DNA of 64,000 nucleotides from Sandarakinorhabdus glacialis (GCF_014643455.1 NZ_BMJM01000001.1:238123-302122), one strand, 5' to 3'. Positions 35,455 through 46,486 are shown, counted from the stretch's first letter. Translations and numbers: made by a program. Notes: a model not told the origin generated them from the letters alone.

Positions 35455-36501
35455 ATGAACGCGACGTTGAATGCTGCTCCGGAAGCTGCCAAAGGAGCGG
35501 CGCCTGTTGGCGTCGTGCTGGTGAACTGGAACCGCTGGGCGGATACGATCGAGGCGCTGGAATCGCTGTTGCGCAGCACGGTGCCGGTGCGCGTGGTGGT
35601 GGTCGACAATGCCTCGGCGGATGGGTCGTTCGAGCGGATTGCGGCCTGGGCCGCGGGGCGTGAGCCGGCGGCGGCAGCGTCGGCGCCGATGGCGCGGTTG
35701 AGCACGCCGGCACTGGCCAAGCCAATTGCGCTGCGACGGATCGCGCCGGATGAGGCCGGGACGGCGGAACTGGGTGCGGAGGACTGGCTGACGCTTGTTG
35801 ATTCCGGCGGTAATCTGGGGTTTGCTGGCGGCAATAATGTCGGGCTGCGGCTACTGCAAACCGATCCGGCGGTCGAGATTTTCTGGCTGCTCAACAATGA
35901 TACGGTGGTCGAGGCGGATACCGCGGCCTTGCTGGGGGCGCGAATGCTGGCCGAGCCGCGGGTCGGCATGTGCGGGACGGTGGTGCGCTATTACTGGCAT
36001 CCGGACCGGGTGCAGGCGCTGAACGGCCACCGGCTGAGCTGGTGGACGGGGACGTCGAAGGGCATAAATCACGGCCTGTCGCCGGAGGTGGCGTTCGATG
36101 CCAGGCAGGTCGCGCGCGAGACCGATTTCGTGCTGGGGGCGTCGCTGGCGGTCAGCCGGGCGTTCCTCGAGACCGTCGGACCGATGGAGGAATCCTATTT
36201 CCTTTATTTCGAGGAGGCCGATTGGGCCGCGCGCAACGCCGGCCGCTTCGGCATCGGTTTTGCGGCGGGCGCGGTGGTGTTCCACAAGGAAGGCGGGTCG
36301 ATCGGATCGTCGGGCGTGCCTGGCGCGCGCAGCGAGATGTCGGACTATTGGCTGGCGCGCTCGCGGCTGGCGTTCATCCGGCGGCACCGGCCGCTGCTAT
36401 GGCCGTGGCACTGGCTGTTCAGCGGGGCGTTGATGGCGCGGCGGCTGGTGCGCGGCCAGCCGGCCAAGGCGAAGTCGATCTGGAAGGCGATGACCGAGTA
36501 G
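35455..36501 (+). CDS. Glycosyltransferase family 2 protein
   Basis: A 348-residue GT-A fold glycosyltransferase. The N-terminal block VGVVLVNWNRWADTIEALES and VVVVDNASADGS bind the nucleotide sugar, FWLLNNDTVV carries the DxD-like metal site (NND), and GPMEESYFLYFEEADW is the conserved block seen in rhamnosyltransferase-like GT2 enzymes. A stretch of about 40 residues (residues 65-105, Ala-rich) is inserted between the first two strands. No sugar biosynthesis or polysaccharide genes are adjacent, so the acceptor is unknown. GGGAAATGCTGCG precedes the ATG. It ends 30 bases before the convergent three-part protein. Confidence 0.85.
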   Translation: MNATLNAAPEAAKGAAPVGVVLVNWNRWADTIEALESLLRSTVPVRVVVVDNASADGSFERIAAWAAGREPAAAASAPMARLSTPALAKPIALRRIAPDEAGTAELGAEDWLTLVDSGGNLGFAGGNNVGLRLLQTDPAVEIFWLLNNDTVVEADTAALLGARMLAEPRVGMCGTVVRYYWHPDRVQALNGHRLSWWTGTSKGINHGLSPEVAFDARQVARETDFVLGASLAVSRAFLETVGPMEESYFLYFEEADWAARNAGRFGIGFAAGAVVFHKEGGSIGSSGVPGARSEMSDYWLARSRLAFIRRHRPLLWPWHWLFSGALMARRLVRGQPAKAKSIWKAMTE

Positions 36502-36531
36502 CGCGTTCAGGCTGGCTCGGGCGGCAGCAGC

Positions 36532-38193
36532 CTAGCTGCCGAGGCGTTGATGGGTGGTATTGAGCTTGGCCATCAGCTTGCCGTCGGAGGCGCGGGACAG
36601 GCTGGTCGATACGGTACGCTTGTCGCCATCCTGGGTAATGGCATGGATGCGGAATATGATCGTGCCGCCTGCGCCGCTGTTCGCGAAGTAATAGGTGTCG
36701 CGGTCGAGCGTCGTGTAATTCTGCCAGTCGCTGGCGCCAAGATGCCGTCGGGCACAGACGTCGTTGATGATCGGATAGGCCGCAAAGTAGAGCAGGCCGA
36801 CGCCGTTGATGTCGTGATAGGGCTGTAGCTCATACTCGGTCTCGAACAGGATGGTTTCCACAGCCCCGTCGCTGCGTTGGGTACGGTAGTCGTCGACGAT
36901 CTCGGGCGCGGCAGCAAGCAGCGGGATTGCAAAATTTTCGGGAATTGCCGGCTGGCCACGGACGAGCGATGTGTTCTGGCCCGGCACTTCGAACTTGGAA
37001 AAGTTCGACATGATTTCGACAATGCCCTGCGCGCGCTGGGTCGCGATACTTGCCGTGCTGAAGAACATTCCCGAACCAAAGCGGGACATGGTCATGTCGA
37101 TGTCGAGCCGATCATTCTCGACAATTGCACTGAGGGGCTGGCCCAGCCGCAGACGGATAGCGGTGAACGTGGCATAGAGTCGGTCACCACGGGCATCGGC
37201 AATATTGCGGGACGAGACGCCGAGCGAGTCCGTGAGGATTTGCCAATGAATGTCGCCCAATTCCTTGAACAGCCAGCTTTCGGAAAGGCCGGCAGCGATC
37301 ATTTGCGGCATGCCGACATCATGGCGGCGCAGGCGACGCGACCCGGTGCGCGGCAGGTCGGCAGTTCGCAAGCCGGGCATGAGGGCCGGGGCAGAGGCGG
37401 CGGAGAGCGCCGGACCAGTGCTGGCCGGCAGTGCCGGGGCGGTGCTGACCGGCAGCGCCGGGGCGGTGCCAGCAGGCAGCATGGCGAGAATGTCGGCGGG
37501 CGTGCTGATCGAGGTCCAGCGATCGTCATCGATTATCGTTCCCAGTGTGGCTTCGATTTCGGCCCTGAGGGTTACCAGGCCAAAACTGTCGAAGCCGACA
37601 CTCGCAAGCGATCTGATCTTGTCTTCGTTTTTTAGCGCAAGCAACTGGTCGAGGCTGTTTGCCCGCGCGGCGCTCGGAACACTACGCTCACCAAGTGGCA
37701 GGGCGCGGGTCGTCGCAATGCCGGACGTCGTTGAAGCCCCGCTATTCGCGCGATCGAGGAAATGCACGGCGCGAATGCCCCATTTGCCGGTGCGAATATT
37801 GCGCTCGACGGCCCGGGCCGGATTGCCCGACATCAGCGAGCCCTCAGGTACGTCCGCCACCACAACGCTTCCCGCGCCGATGATGCAATGATTGCCGATC
37901 GTCACACCCGGCAGGATCACCGATCGGGCACCGATCAGGCAGTGCGATCCGATCCGCGTTTCGACATGTTTGTAATTGACGAAATCATGGCTGAGAATTG
38001 CGGCGTCGAACGAGACAGCCGTATAATCACCGATATGGATGCCGCGCGGGTTGGTTGTGTCAAGTCGTGCCGATCGAGCAATACGGACCTCCGTCCCAAT
38101 ATCCATTCCCCAAAACGATCGATAATAGCTACGCAGCAGTCGGGTAGACAGTAAATAAAGTTGTTTTTTTACCGCACTGGCAACTTTTGACAT
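36532..38193 (-). CDS. Three-part protein: hexapeptide acyltransferase, acyl carrier domain, LnmK-like domain
   Basis: A 553-residue protein with three parts. Residues 1-140 are a left-handed beta-helix O-acyltransferase (IGSHCLIGARSVILPGVTIG, GAGSVVVADVPEGSLMSGNP). Residues 178-240 look like an acyl carrier domain, with Ser203 in VGFDSFGLVTL as the likely phosphopantetheine site. Residues 241-272 are a TAPALP-type linker. Residues 295-553 (GMPQMIAAGLSESWLFKELG, ENDRLDIDMTMSRFG) resemble the double hot-dog LnmK/Pnap_2097 family, in which LnmK is an acyltransferase and decarboxylase loading an acyl carrier protein. The DNA is visibly less GC-rich than its neighbours, with A7 near the start, which suggests transfer. 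I infer acyl loading onto its own carrier domain and transfer to a hydroxyl acceptor. Confidence 0.72.
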   Translation of the reverse strand: MSKVASAVKKQLYLLSTRLLRSYYRSFWGMDIGTEVRIARSARLDTTNPRGIHIGDYTAVSFDAAILSHDFVNYKHVETRIGSHCLIGARSVILPGVTIGNHCIIGAGSVVVADVPEGSLMSGNPARAVERNIRTGKWGIRAVHFLDRANSGASTTSGIATTRALPLGERSVPSAARANSLDQLLALKNEDKIRSLASVGFDSFGLVTLRAEIEATLGTIIDDDRWTSISTPADILAMLPAGTAPALPVSTAPALPASTGPALSAASAPALMPGLRTADLPRTGSRRLRRHDVGMPQMIAAGLSESWLFKELGDIHWQILTDSLGVSSRNIADARGDRLYATFTAIRLRLGQPLSAIVENDRLDIDMTMSRFGSGMFFSTASIATQRAQGIVEIMSNFSKFEVPGQNTSLVRGQPAIPENFAIPLLAAAPEIVDDYRTQRSDGAVETILFETEYELQPYHDINGVGLLYFAAYPIINDVCARRHLGASDWQNYTTLDRDTYYFANSGAGGTIIFRIHAITQDGDKRTVSTSLSRASDGKLMAKLNTTHQRLGS

Positions 38194-38299
38194 TAGATTT
38201 GTGCCCTAATGGTTGTGCGAACCAAGCCTGCGCCTGATTTGTGCACTGCGGTGTAGAGTTGAGAAGCAAACAATTCAAGCAGGTTATGCAGCTGGGATC

Positions 38300-39082
38300 T
38301 TAACTCGCGAATTGTTCGAGAACGATGCGATCGTCGAGGGCATAGCCCGGATCGAACAGCAGTTCGAGACGGATAGACTTGTCGGTGACGATCCGGACGG
38401 TGTCGACGTCGCGGACTTCGCGCTGGTCGGCGACCGCCGAAACGGGTCGCTTGCGGGCTTCGAGGACGCGGAATTCGATGACGCTGGCCTGGGGGAGCAG
38501 GGCGCCGCGCCAGCGCCGGGGGCGGAACGGGCTGATCGGGGTGAGTGCCAGCAGGTCGGATTGCAGCGGCAGGATGGGGCCGTTAGCGGAGAGGTTGTAG
38601 GCGGTCGAGCCGGCGGGGGTGGCGACGAGGATGCCGTCGCTGATGAGCTCCTCCATGCGGACCTGGCCATCGATGGCGATCTCGATCTTGGCGGTCTGGC
38701 GGGTTTCGCGGAGCAGCGAAACTTCGTTGATGGCCGGCGAGATGATGGTTTCGCCGCCGACGGTGATGGCGGTCATCATCAGCGGGTGGAGGCCGAAGCC
38801 GCGAGCCGCCGCGATCCGGCCGTGGAGGTCCTCGGGCTCGAATTCGTTCATCAGGAAGCCGACGGTGCCGCGGTTCATGCCGAACATCGGCTTGGGGTCG
38901 CTGGCGGACAAAGCTTCGTGCAGGACCTGGAGGAGGAAGCCGTCGCCGCCGAGCGCGACGACGATATCGGCGTCGCGGACGGGCACAAAATCATAGCGGG
39001 CGCGCAGGGCCTGGCCGCCTTCGTCGGCGGCTTCGGTGTCGGAGACAAGCAGTGCCAGTTTCGGCGGGGGCGTATCAGCCAC
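38300..39082 (-). CDS. nadK: NAD kinase
   Basis: A 260-residue enzyme that phosphorylates NAD+ to NADP+ using ATP or polyphosphate. The catalytic GGDG is in [17 protein letters not shown] near residue 46, the conserved NE/S block is INEVSLLRE, and [16 protein letters not shown] binds the substrate. The length fits the alphaproteobacterial family. Its ATG overlaps the last eight bases of moaA, so the two are translationally linked. Confidence 0.95.
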   Translation of the reverse strand: MADTPPPKLALLVSDTEAADEGGQALRARYDFVPVRDADIVVALGGDGFLLQVLHEALSASDPKPMFGMNRGTVGFLMNEFEPEDLHGRIAAARGFGLHPLMMTAITVGGETIISPAINEVSLLRETRQTAKIEIAIDGQVRMEELISDGILVATPAGSTAYNLSANGPILPLQSDLLALTPISPFRPRRWRGALLPQASVIEFRVLEARKRPVSAVADQREVRDVDTVRIVTDKSIRLELLFDPGYALDDRIVLEQFAS

Positions 39083-40175
39083 CGGTGACGCTCATGTGGC
39101 GGCGGACGGCGGGGGCGGCGGCGCGGCGGTCGATGACGAAATCATGGCCCTTGGGCTTGCGGGTGATGGCTTCGTCGAGGGCCTTGTCGAGCTCCTGATC
39201 GTCGTCATGGGCGCGGATGACGGCGCGCAGGTCGGCGACATCGTCCTGGCCGAGGCACATGTAGAGCTGGCCAGTGGCGGTCAGACGGACGCGGTTGCAG
39301 CTTTCGCAAAAATTGTGCGTCAGCGGGGTGATGAAGCCGAGGCGCTGGCCGGTCTGCTCGATGCGGACGTAGCGCGCCGGGCCCCCGGTGCTGTCGGGCA
39401 GGTCGGTGAGGGTGAGGCGGGTCTCGAGGTCGGCGCGGACGCGGGAGAGGGGCAGATAGTGATCGACGCGGTCGACGCCGATCTCGCCGAGCGGCATTGT
39501 CTCGATGAGGACGAGGTCGTGGCCGCCCTGTGCGGCAAAGGCGAGCATGGCGTCGACTTCGGTATCGTTGACGCCGGCGAGGGCGACCATGTTGAGCTTG
39601 ACGTGGAGCCCGGCGGCGGTGGCTGCCTCGATGCCGGCAAGGACTTGCGGGAGGCGGCCCCAGCGGGTGATCTCGGCGAACTTGGCGGGATCGAGCGTGT
39701 CGAGGCTGACGTTGATGCGGCGGACGCCCGCTGAGTAGAGGTCGGCGGCGTGGCGGGTGAGCTGCGAGCCGTTGGTGGTCAGGGTCAATTCCTCGAGCGC
39801 GCCGGTTTCGAGGTGGCGACCGAGCGAACGGACGAGTTCGATGATGCCGCGGCGGACGAGAGGCTCGCCGCCGGTGAGGCGGAGTTTCGTGGTGCCGCGG
39901 CGAATGAAGGCGGTGGCGAGGCGGTCGATCTCCTCGAGGCTTAGGACCTCGGCCTTGGGAAGAAACTGCATGTTTTCAGGCATGCAATAGACGCAGCGGA
40001 AGTCGCAGCGATCGGTGACCGAGACGCGCAGGTACGAAATCGCGCGGCCGAAGGGGTCGACCAGCGGACGGGTACCGGCCGGCGGCGCAGCGGGGCGGGT
40101 CAGGAGGGGAGCGAGATCCATGGCGGCTGCAACGTGGCGACGCGGGGCCGCGAAGTCCAGTGCAATGCGGGACAT
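39075..40175 (-). CDS. moaA: GTP 3',8-cyclase MoaA (molybdenum cofactor synthesis)
   Basis: A 366-residue radical SAM enzyme that turns GTP into 3',8-cyclo-GTP, the first step of molybdopterin synthesis. The SAM cluster Cys57, Cys61 and Cys64 are in CDFRCVYC, the second 4Fe-4S cluster in the C-terminal [18 protein letters not shown], and the essential terminal Gly-Gly is the last pair of residues. The ATG at 40175 has TTGGAAA upstream; MDLAPLL at 40121 is an alternative. It is co-transcribed with nadK and divergent from the EAL gene across 48 bases. Confidence 0.94.
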   Translation of the reverse strand: MSRIALDFAAPRRHVAAAMDLAPLLTRPAAPPAGTRPLVDPFGRAISYLRVSVTDRCDFRCVYCMPENMQFLPKAEVLSLEEIDRLATAFIRRGTTKLRLTGGEPLVRRGIIELVRSLGRHLETGALEELTLTTNGSQLTRHAADLYSAGVRRINVSLDTLDPAKFAEITRWGRLPQVLAGIEAATAAGLHVKLNMVALAGVNDTEVDAMLAFAAQGGHDLVLIETMPLGEIGVDRVDHYLPLSRVRADLETRLTLTDLPDSTGGPARYVRIEQTGQRLGFITPLTHNFCESCNRVRLTATGQLYMCLGQDDVADLRAVIRAHDDDQELDKALDEAITRKPKGHDFVIDRRAAAPAVRRHMSVTGG

Positions 40176-40223
40176 GCGTATTTTCCAACTGGCAACGGGT
40201 GTGGAGGTTTGTAAAAGGAGCGT

Positions 40224-42080
40224 ATGCTGCACCTGCAACAACGCGCAACCGGCGCAAGAGGGCCATTCAAGACGATGCAAAGCGATGCGGTGCCCTTGAA
40301 CAGCGGCCAGGCGAGCGCCGGCGAGCCGGTGCTGATCGTGTCGCCGCGCTATGCCGATGAAGTGGCGGCGTCGGTGACCGATACCGGGATGGTGCCGCGG
40401 ATCGAGCGGCGGCCGGACAAGTCGGCGGAGCGGTTCGAAGCGGAGCCAGCGCGGCTGGTGGTGGTCGATGCACGCGGGGCGCTGGCGCAGGGGCTGGCTT
40501 CGGCGCGGGCGCTGGGCGGGCTAGTCGAGGTGCGCCAAGGCGCGATGCTGGTGCTGCTGTCGCGCAGCGACGGGTCGGCGACGGCGGCGGCGCACGATGC
40601 CGGGGCGACCGGCGTACTGGTCAGCCCGTTCGGAGGAGCGGCCTTTCGCAGCGCGTTGCGGCTGGCGGCACGGCATGCCGGACGGCTGGAGAATGCCGTG
40701 GTCGCCGATGGCGACCCGGCTGCGGGCCGGCGCCACGACCAGCTGACCGGATTGGCGACAAGCGACCAGTTGCAGACCTGGATCATGCTGGCGCTGGCGG
40801 CGCCCGATGCGCCGCCGGTCTATGTGTTGGCCGTGGGAGTCGAGCGCTTCGCACAGATCAACGCGGCATATGGCCGGGCGGTGGCGGACCGGGTGTTGAC
40901 CGAGGTGGGTCTGCGCCTGAGCCAGATCGTCGATGCGCGGGACCGGCGGCCATTGGTCGATGCGCGGCTGCTGGCGCGGCTGGCGGCGGCGGAATTCGCG
41001 GTGGCGATGGCGGGTGCCGTGACGCTCGACGATGCGATGCGGTTGGCCAATGCGCTGGCGCAATCGTTCGAAATGCCGTTCGTTATCGACGATCACGTCG
41101 TTCATTTGTCGGCTCGGGTGGGCATCGCCGTCGGCGGTGAAATGGACAAAGCCTTGACAAGCAACGCGGAAACCGTGGCCGGTCACGCGGCGGCGCTGAC
41201 CAGGCGGGCAAGTGCGGCGCTCGCCAGGGCACGTGCCGGGGACGCCGGGGCGATCGAGGTTTTCCAGATCGACCCGGCCGGCGATCCATTGACGCGGATG
41301 GCCGACCTCGAGGCCGATCTCCATCATGCCATTGCTGATGGTCACATCAAGATACTGTTCCAGCCGCAGCTGTCGTTAGTGACGGGGCGGATTACCGGGG
41401 TCGAGGCGCTGGTGCGCTGGGACCATCCGGCTCTCGGGTTGCTGCCGGCGGAGACGCTTCTGGGCACCGCGGCATCGGCGGAACTGGCGATCAAGCTGGG
41501 GCGACATATCCGACTACGGGCAATGAGCCATGCGGTGCGATGGACCAAGTCACTGGAAAAACTGAGACTTTCTCTCAATGTCACGGCCGCCGATCTGGCT
41601 GATCCGGGGTTTTCGGCGGCGCTTGAGGAAGCGATCGCTGAATCGGGGCTGGCGCGGAACCGATTGACGCTCGAAGTCACCGAAGGCGCGTTGATCGACG
41701 ATATGTATGGCGCGGTGCAGCTGTTTTCGGCGCTGCGAGCGAGCGGGGTGCGGATTGCGCTCGATGATTTCGGAACCGGATATTCGTCGCTGGCGTGGAT
41801 GGCGCGGTTGCCGATCGATGTCATCAAGCTCGACCGGAGTTTTACGCTGGGGCTGACGGGATCGCCGCGCGAGCGTGTAGTGGTGGAGACAATGGTGCGT
41901 CTTTCCAAACAGTTGGGGATGAAGGTCGTTGCCGAGGGCGTTGAGGACGAGAGCCAGCTGGAGGGGGCGCGGCTGGCGGGCTGCGACCTGGTACAGGGTT
42001 ACAAGGTGGCGGCGCCGCTGCATGTCGAGGCGCTCGCGGATTTTTGCGAGAACTGGCAAGTGATGGAGATTGCTGGTTGA
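40224..42080 (+). CDS. EAL-domain cyclic di-GMP phosphodiesterase with degenerate GGDEF domain
   Basis: A 618-residue cytoplasmic signalling protein. Residues about 35-150 look like a receiver-like domain without a clear phosphorylated Asp. Residues about 170-355 are a GGDEF domain ([14 protein letters not shown]) whose active motif is AAAEF, so it should be inactive as a cyclase and may bind GTP. Residues about 365-610 are an EAL domain with all key motifs ([43 protein letters not shown]), so c-di-GMP hydrolysis is expected. AAAAGGAGCGT before the ATG is a strong site. Its stop overlaps the TTG start of the next gene. Confidence 0.93.
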   Translation: MLHLQQRATGARGPFKTMQSDAVPLNSGQASAGEPVLIVSPRYADEVAASVTDTGMVPRIERRPDKSAERFEAEPARLVVVDARGALAQGLASARALGGLVEVRQGAMLVLLSRSDGSATAAAHDAGATGVLVSPFGGAAFRSALRLAARHAGRLENAVVADGDPAAGRRHDQLTGLATSDQLQTWIMLALAAPDAPPVYVLAVGVERFAQINAAYGRAVADRVLTEVGLRLSQIVDARDRRPLVDARLLARLAAAEFAVAMAGAVTLDDAMRLANALAQSFEMPFVIDDHVVHLSARVGIAVGGEMDKALTSNAETVAGHAAALTRRASAALARARAGDAGAIEVFQIDPAGDPLTRMADLEADLHHAIADGHIKILFQPQLSLVTGRITGVEALVRWDHPALGLLPAETLLGTAASAELAIKLGRHIRLRAMSHAVRWTKSLEKLRLSLNVTAADLADPGFSAALEEAIAESGLARNRLTLEVTEGALIDDMYGAVQLFSALRASGVRIALDDFGTGYSSLAWMARLPIDVIKLDRSFTLGLTGSPRERVVVETMVRLSKQLGMKVVAEGVEDESQLEGARLAGCDLVQGYKVAAPLHVEALADFCENWQVMEIAG

Positions 42081-42994
42081 ACAGCGGCATGGTGGCGGTC
42101 CGGGGTGGCCGTTTTCGAATGGGAGCGGACGACGGATATCCCGAGGAAGCGCCGGCGCATCTGGTCGAAGTCGATGATTTCCTTATCGATTCCTGCGCGG
42201 TGACGAACGCGGAGTTTGCGCGGTTCGTGGCGGCGACGGGGCATGTGACGGTGGCGGAGATGGTGCCTTCGGCGGCGGATTATCCGGGTGCGCTGCCGGA
42301 GACGCTGTTTGCCGGGAGCCTGGTTTTCCAGAAGACCAAGGCGCCGGTGAATACGCGGGACTGGTCGCAGTGGTGGTCGCTAAGGCCCGGGGCGAATTGG
42401 CGAAATCCTTATGGGCCGGGGTCCTCGATCGACGGGCTGGAGGCACATCCGGTGGTCCATGTCGCCTATGCCGATGCGCTGGCCCATGCGGTCTGGGCGG
42501 GCAAGGACCTGCCGACCGAGGCGGAGTTCGAATTCGCGGCGCGGGGCGGCCTGGAAGGGGCGACCTATGCCTGGGGCGAGGTTTTCCGGCCGGACGGGCG
42601 GCATATGGCGAACACCTGGCAGGGCAAATTCCCGTTCAAGAACAGCCTGGAAGACGGTTGGGAGGCGACGGCGCCGGTTGGGTCGTTCCCGGCCAATGGC
42701 TATGGCCTGCACGACATGATCGGCAATGTCTGGGAGTGGACGCAGGACTGGTTCCGGCCGGGTTTCGATGGCGATGCGGGCAAGGCGTGCTGCGTGCCGA
42801 AGAACCCGCGCGGGCCGGTGGCGGGGACGCTGGACCCGTCGGCGCCGATCCCGCAGCGGGTGCTGAAGGGCGGCAGTTTCCTGTGCGCGCCAAGTTACTG
42901 CAAACGCTATCGGCCGGCGGCGCGGCATGCCGAATCGATCGATACCTCGACGTGCCATATCGGCTTTCGGTGCGTCGTCCGGGGGTCGTTCTAG
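42077..42994 (+). CDS. Formylglycine-generating enzyme (SUMF1 family)
   Basis: A 305-residue protein of the FGE-sulfatase fold (MVAVRGGRFRMGADDGYPEE, AVTNAEFARFVAATG, WQGKFPF, GNVWEWTQDWF). The C-terminal KGGSFLCAPSYCKRYRPAAR keeps both copper-binding/catalytic Cys (residues 270 and 275) and the Arg-rich block of true formylglycine-generating enzymes, which convert Cys in CxPxR of sulfatases to formylglycine. Many SUMF1-fold proteins lack these residues, so activity is likely. The TTG at 42077 has GGAG upstream and overlaps the EAL stop (TTGA). No sulfatase is in the window. Confidence 0.88.
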   Translation: MNSGMVAVRGGRFRMGADDGYPEEAPAHLVEVDDFLIDSCAVTNAEFARFVAATGHVTVAEMVPSAADYPGALPETLFAGSLVFQKTKAPVNTRDWSQWWSLRPGANWRNPYGPGSSIDGLEAHPVVHVAYADALAHAVWAGKDLPTEAEFEFAARGGLEGATYAWGEVFRPDGRHMANTWQGKFPFKNSLEDGWEATAPVGSFPANGYGLHDMIGNVWEWTQDWFRPGFDGDAGKACCVPKNPRGPVAGTLDPSAPIPQRVLKGGSFLCAPSYCKRYRPAARHAESIDTSTCHIGFRCVVRGSF

Positions 42995-43114
42995 GGTCGA
43001 TTACGGGGCTGCGCGGGGTGTGGCGGCGGTATTCGGCGGGGTGGTCGCCGGTGCTTTTACGCCCTGGATCGGGGATTGGCGGGCACGTTTCGGGCGATGG
43101 CCCGGTTCATGCGG

Positions 43115-43948
43115 TCAGCTTGGTTTGCCGACGGCTGGTTTAGGCTTGGCGGGTGCCCTGGCACGGGGCGGCGAGGCGGGCTTGCTCGCGGTCATCGGGA
43201 CTGGCTTCGATGCGGTGACCGGCGGAACTTCGGGAGCCGAAGATGTCTCGATGTCGGGGACCTGGGCTTCTTGCATGACCGCGATGGAGGGCGACAGCGG
43301 CTGCGGCGTCTCGGCGGGAGCGGCTGGCGTTGCAGTGGCGGCGGCCGATATGGCGGCGGCCATGGCGGCTTCGGCGACGGGGTCGAGGCCGCGGGCTTCG
43401 AGGGCTTCCTCGCCGTCGCGGTCGCGCAGGGCGAGCGCGGCCATGGCGACGGCGTCGGCGATGAGTTCGAGGCCGATGAAGACGCCGATCAGCGCCACGG
43501 AAACTTCCGACCAGTTGAAGAACATCACTGCGCCGAGGACGGCCGAGAGGATGGCCGCGGCGAGGATGAAGTGGAAGTATTTCGACTGCTTGGCGTTGAC
43601 GGCGATCATAAGCTTGGCGCCGGCGGAGCCGATGAGCAGCAGGCCGAGGACGAAGATGAGCGACACCGGCCCGATGGTGGTGGGGTCGCCGAACTTCATC
43701 GACAGGCCGGCATAGGCGAGCAGGATGCCGATCAGCGCCGGGCCGATGACGATGCGGAAGCGGCGGCGCGAGCGCAGCAATATCGAGACGAACTGGATAG
43801 CGGCGCCGATGAGGAGCAGCCAAGGGATGAGGCTGCCGGCGGCGGAGACGATGGTCACCGGGTTGAGCATGATGGACAGGCCGAGGATACCGAGTATCGC
43901 CGCCAGCCCAGCCTGGGTTTTCCAGTCCATTGCCCGGTTCATTGCCAT
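43115..43948 (-). CDS. HdeD-like (DUF308) membrane protein with Ala/Pro-rich tail
   Basis: A 277-residue protein. Residues 10-175 contain six hydrophobic helices with the repeated HdeD/DUF308 pattern (GLAAILGILGLSIMLNP, LIPWLLLIGAAIQFVSILLR, VALIGVFIGLELIADAVAM). The last 100 residues are soluble, rich in Ala, Pro, Thr and Lys, and end in PPRARAPAKPKPAVGKPS, probably a disordered cytoplasmic tail. HdeD in enteric bacteria helps acid resistance; that role is not shown for this family. It stands alone downstream of a gene-poor stretch. Confidence 0.82.
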   Translation of the reverse strand: MAMNRAMDWKTQAGLAAILGILGLSIMLNPVTIVSAAGSLIPWLLLIGAAIQFVSILLRSRRRFRIVIGPALIGILLAYAGLSMKFGDPTTIGPVSLIFVLGLLLIGSAGAKLMIAVNAKQSKYFHFILAAAILSAVLGAVMFFNWSEVSVALIGVFIGLELIADAVAMAALALRDRDGEEALEARGLDPVAEAAMAAAISAAATATPAAPAETPQPLSPSIAVMQEAQVPDIETSSAPEVPPVTASKPVPMTASKPASPPRARAPAKPKPAVGKPS

Positions 43949-44107
43949 TTTTCGCCCCTTTTTCGTGCTGTTGCGGCGGCGTTTTGTTGGGGAAGTGTAA
44001 TGGGGAGTTGGATGAGGCGCCAGATGGGGGTGGGTCGTTTTTTGGGCGGTTTGGTTTTGGTTGGGGAAGTAAGCGGCGTGGGGGAGGGGGGCTTTGTTTT
44101 GTTGGGG

Positions 44108-44141
44108 TGGGAGATGGGCCCCGGCCTTCGCCGGGGTGACG
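44108..44141. repeat. Type D dispersed hairpin repeat
   Basis: TGGGAGATGGGCCCCGGCC, then TTCGCCGGGGTGACGG. It is nearly identical to 31163-31197 and is found just downstream of the arcA remnant. Confidence 0.8.
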
Positions 44142-44182
44142 GCTAAAAAAGGGGGTGACGGGGAAGGAGGGAGGCGCTTTTT

Positions 44183-45762
<1,580 letters not shown>

Positions 45763-45843
45763 GTGCTGCCGCTGGTGTCGGCATTTTTCGTCGATATCGC
45801 CAATGCGTTCGTGATCCAGGGCTATTTGCGGTTCTTTGGTTGA
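45763..45843 (+). pseudogene. gltS: C-terminal fragment of a sodium/glutamate symporter gene (gltS)
   Basis: The forward strand reads VLPLVSAFFVDIANAFVIQG then YLRFFG and a TGA at 45841. This matches the end of GltS, whose last residues in Escherichia coli include VPMVGAFFIDIVNALVI. Nothing of the preceding 370 or so residues is present, because the reverse-strand arcD fragment begins at the next base. It is therefore a breakpoint of an inversion or deletion that joined two transporter genes tail to middle. Confidence 0.75.
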
Positions 45844-45852
45844 GCGGGCGTT

Positions 45853-45881
45853 GAACGGCCGGGGATTGCCCCCGGCCGTTC
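45853..45881. terminator. Stem-loop between the gltS remnant and the PEP-CTERM gene
   Basis: GAACGGCCGGGG-ATTGC-CCCCGGCCGTTC is a perfect 12-bp stem. It lies 17 bases past the reverse-strand PEP-CTERM stop and just after the gltS stop, so it could serve either direction. No T run follows. Confidence 0.6.
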
Positions 45882-45898
45882 GTTCGTACAGGCGTTGA

Positions 45899-46486
45899 TC
45901 AGGCGGCGAGTGCAGCCGAACGACGACGCATCGCGGCGCCGACGAGGCCGAAGCCGGCGATCAGCATGGCCCAGGACTGTGGCTCGGGCACTGCGCCGGC
46001 GGTGAAGCTGAGCGAGGTGACGCCAAACTGCCATCCGGTGCTGTTGTTGTTGCTGAGAACGAGGCTGGTGATGCCGCTACCGGTCACATTGGTGCTGAAG
46101 TAGCCCCAGGTGGCGTCAAGCGCGCCCGAGCTGACCAGCGTTGCGCCGTTGTAGGCGCTGAAGCTGGAGCCGTTGCCGCCGCCGAAGTTATTGTAGACGA
46201 AGGAGATGTCGCTTGCACCGCTGCCGAAGGCGAAGTTGACGGTGTGGGCGGTGGGGTAGTAAGTCGTGGTGCTGTTGGTGAGGGCGAGGCCCTCACCGAA
46301 GACGTCGGCGACGATGGCGGGGCCATTGTCGACGCCGCCGAGCAGCGAGACGGAGACGCCCGCGAACTGGTTGGTGACAGCGGTGCCTGCGGCGAGCGCC
46401 GAGAAATCGATGGTGGCGGCGCCGGCAGCCGACGCAAAGGTGGTGAGCAACGCCGCTGCTGCGGTGAAGGCGATCTTGAAATTCAT
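45899..46486 (-). CDS. PEP-CTERM sorting domain protein
   Basis: A 195-residue exported protein. It has a signal peptide (MNFKIAFTAAAALLTTFASA, cleavage near AGA), a Gly/Ser/Thr/Asn-rich middle of about 145 residues that looks like a beta-sandwich, and the C-terminal signal AVPEPQSWAMLIAGFGLVG with a final RRR. Exosortase would cleave at PEP and the protein would go to the cell surface or extracellular matrix. AGGGGACACC precedes the ATG. It is transcribed from its own sigma-54 promoter 53 bases upstream. The exosortase and the PrsK/PrsR regulators are not in this window. Confidence 0.88.
   Translation of the reverse strand: MNFKIAFTAAAALLTTFASAAGAATIDFSALAAGTAVTNQFAGVSVSLLGGVDNGPAIVADVFGEGLALTNSTTTYYPTAHTVNFAFGSGASDISFVYNNFGGGNGSSFSAYNGATLVSSGALDATWGYFSTNVTGSGITSLVLSNNNSTGWQFGVTSLSFTAGAVPEPQSWAMLIAGFGLVGAAMRRRSAALAA

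Noticed and set aside
36532-38193. Calling this gene a simple sugar O-acetyltransferase
   Set aside because: Only the first quarter is the hexapeptide acyltransferase; a carrier-like domain and a LnmK-like domain follow in the same frame.
42770-42840. CCVPKNPRG inside the SUMF1-family protein as a formylglycine target motif
   Set aside because: The target motif is CxPxR; here Lys-Asn-Pro stands where the Arg should be, and the protein is the enzyme, not a sulfatase.
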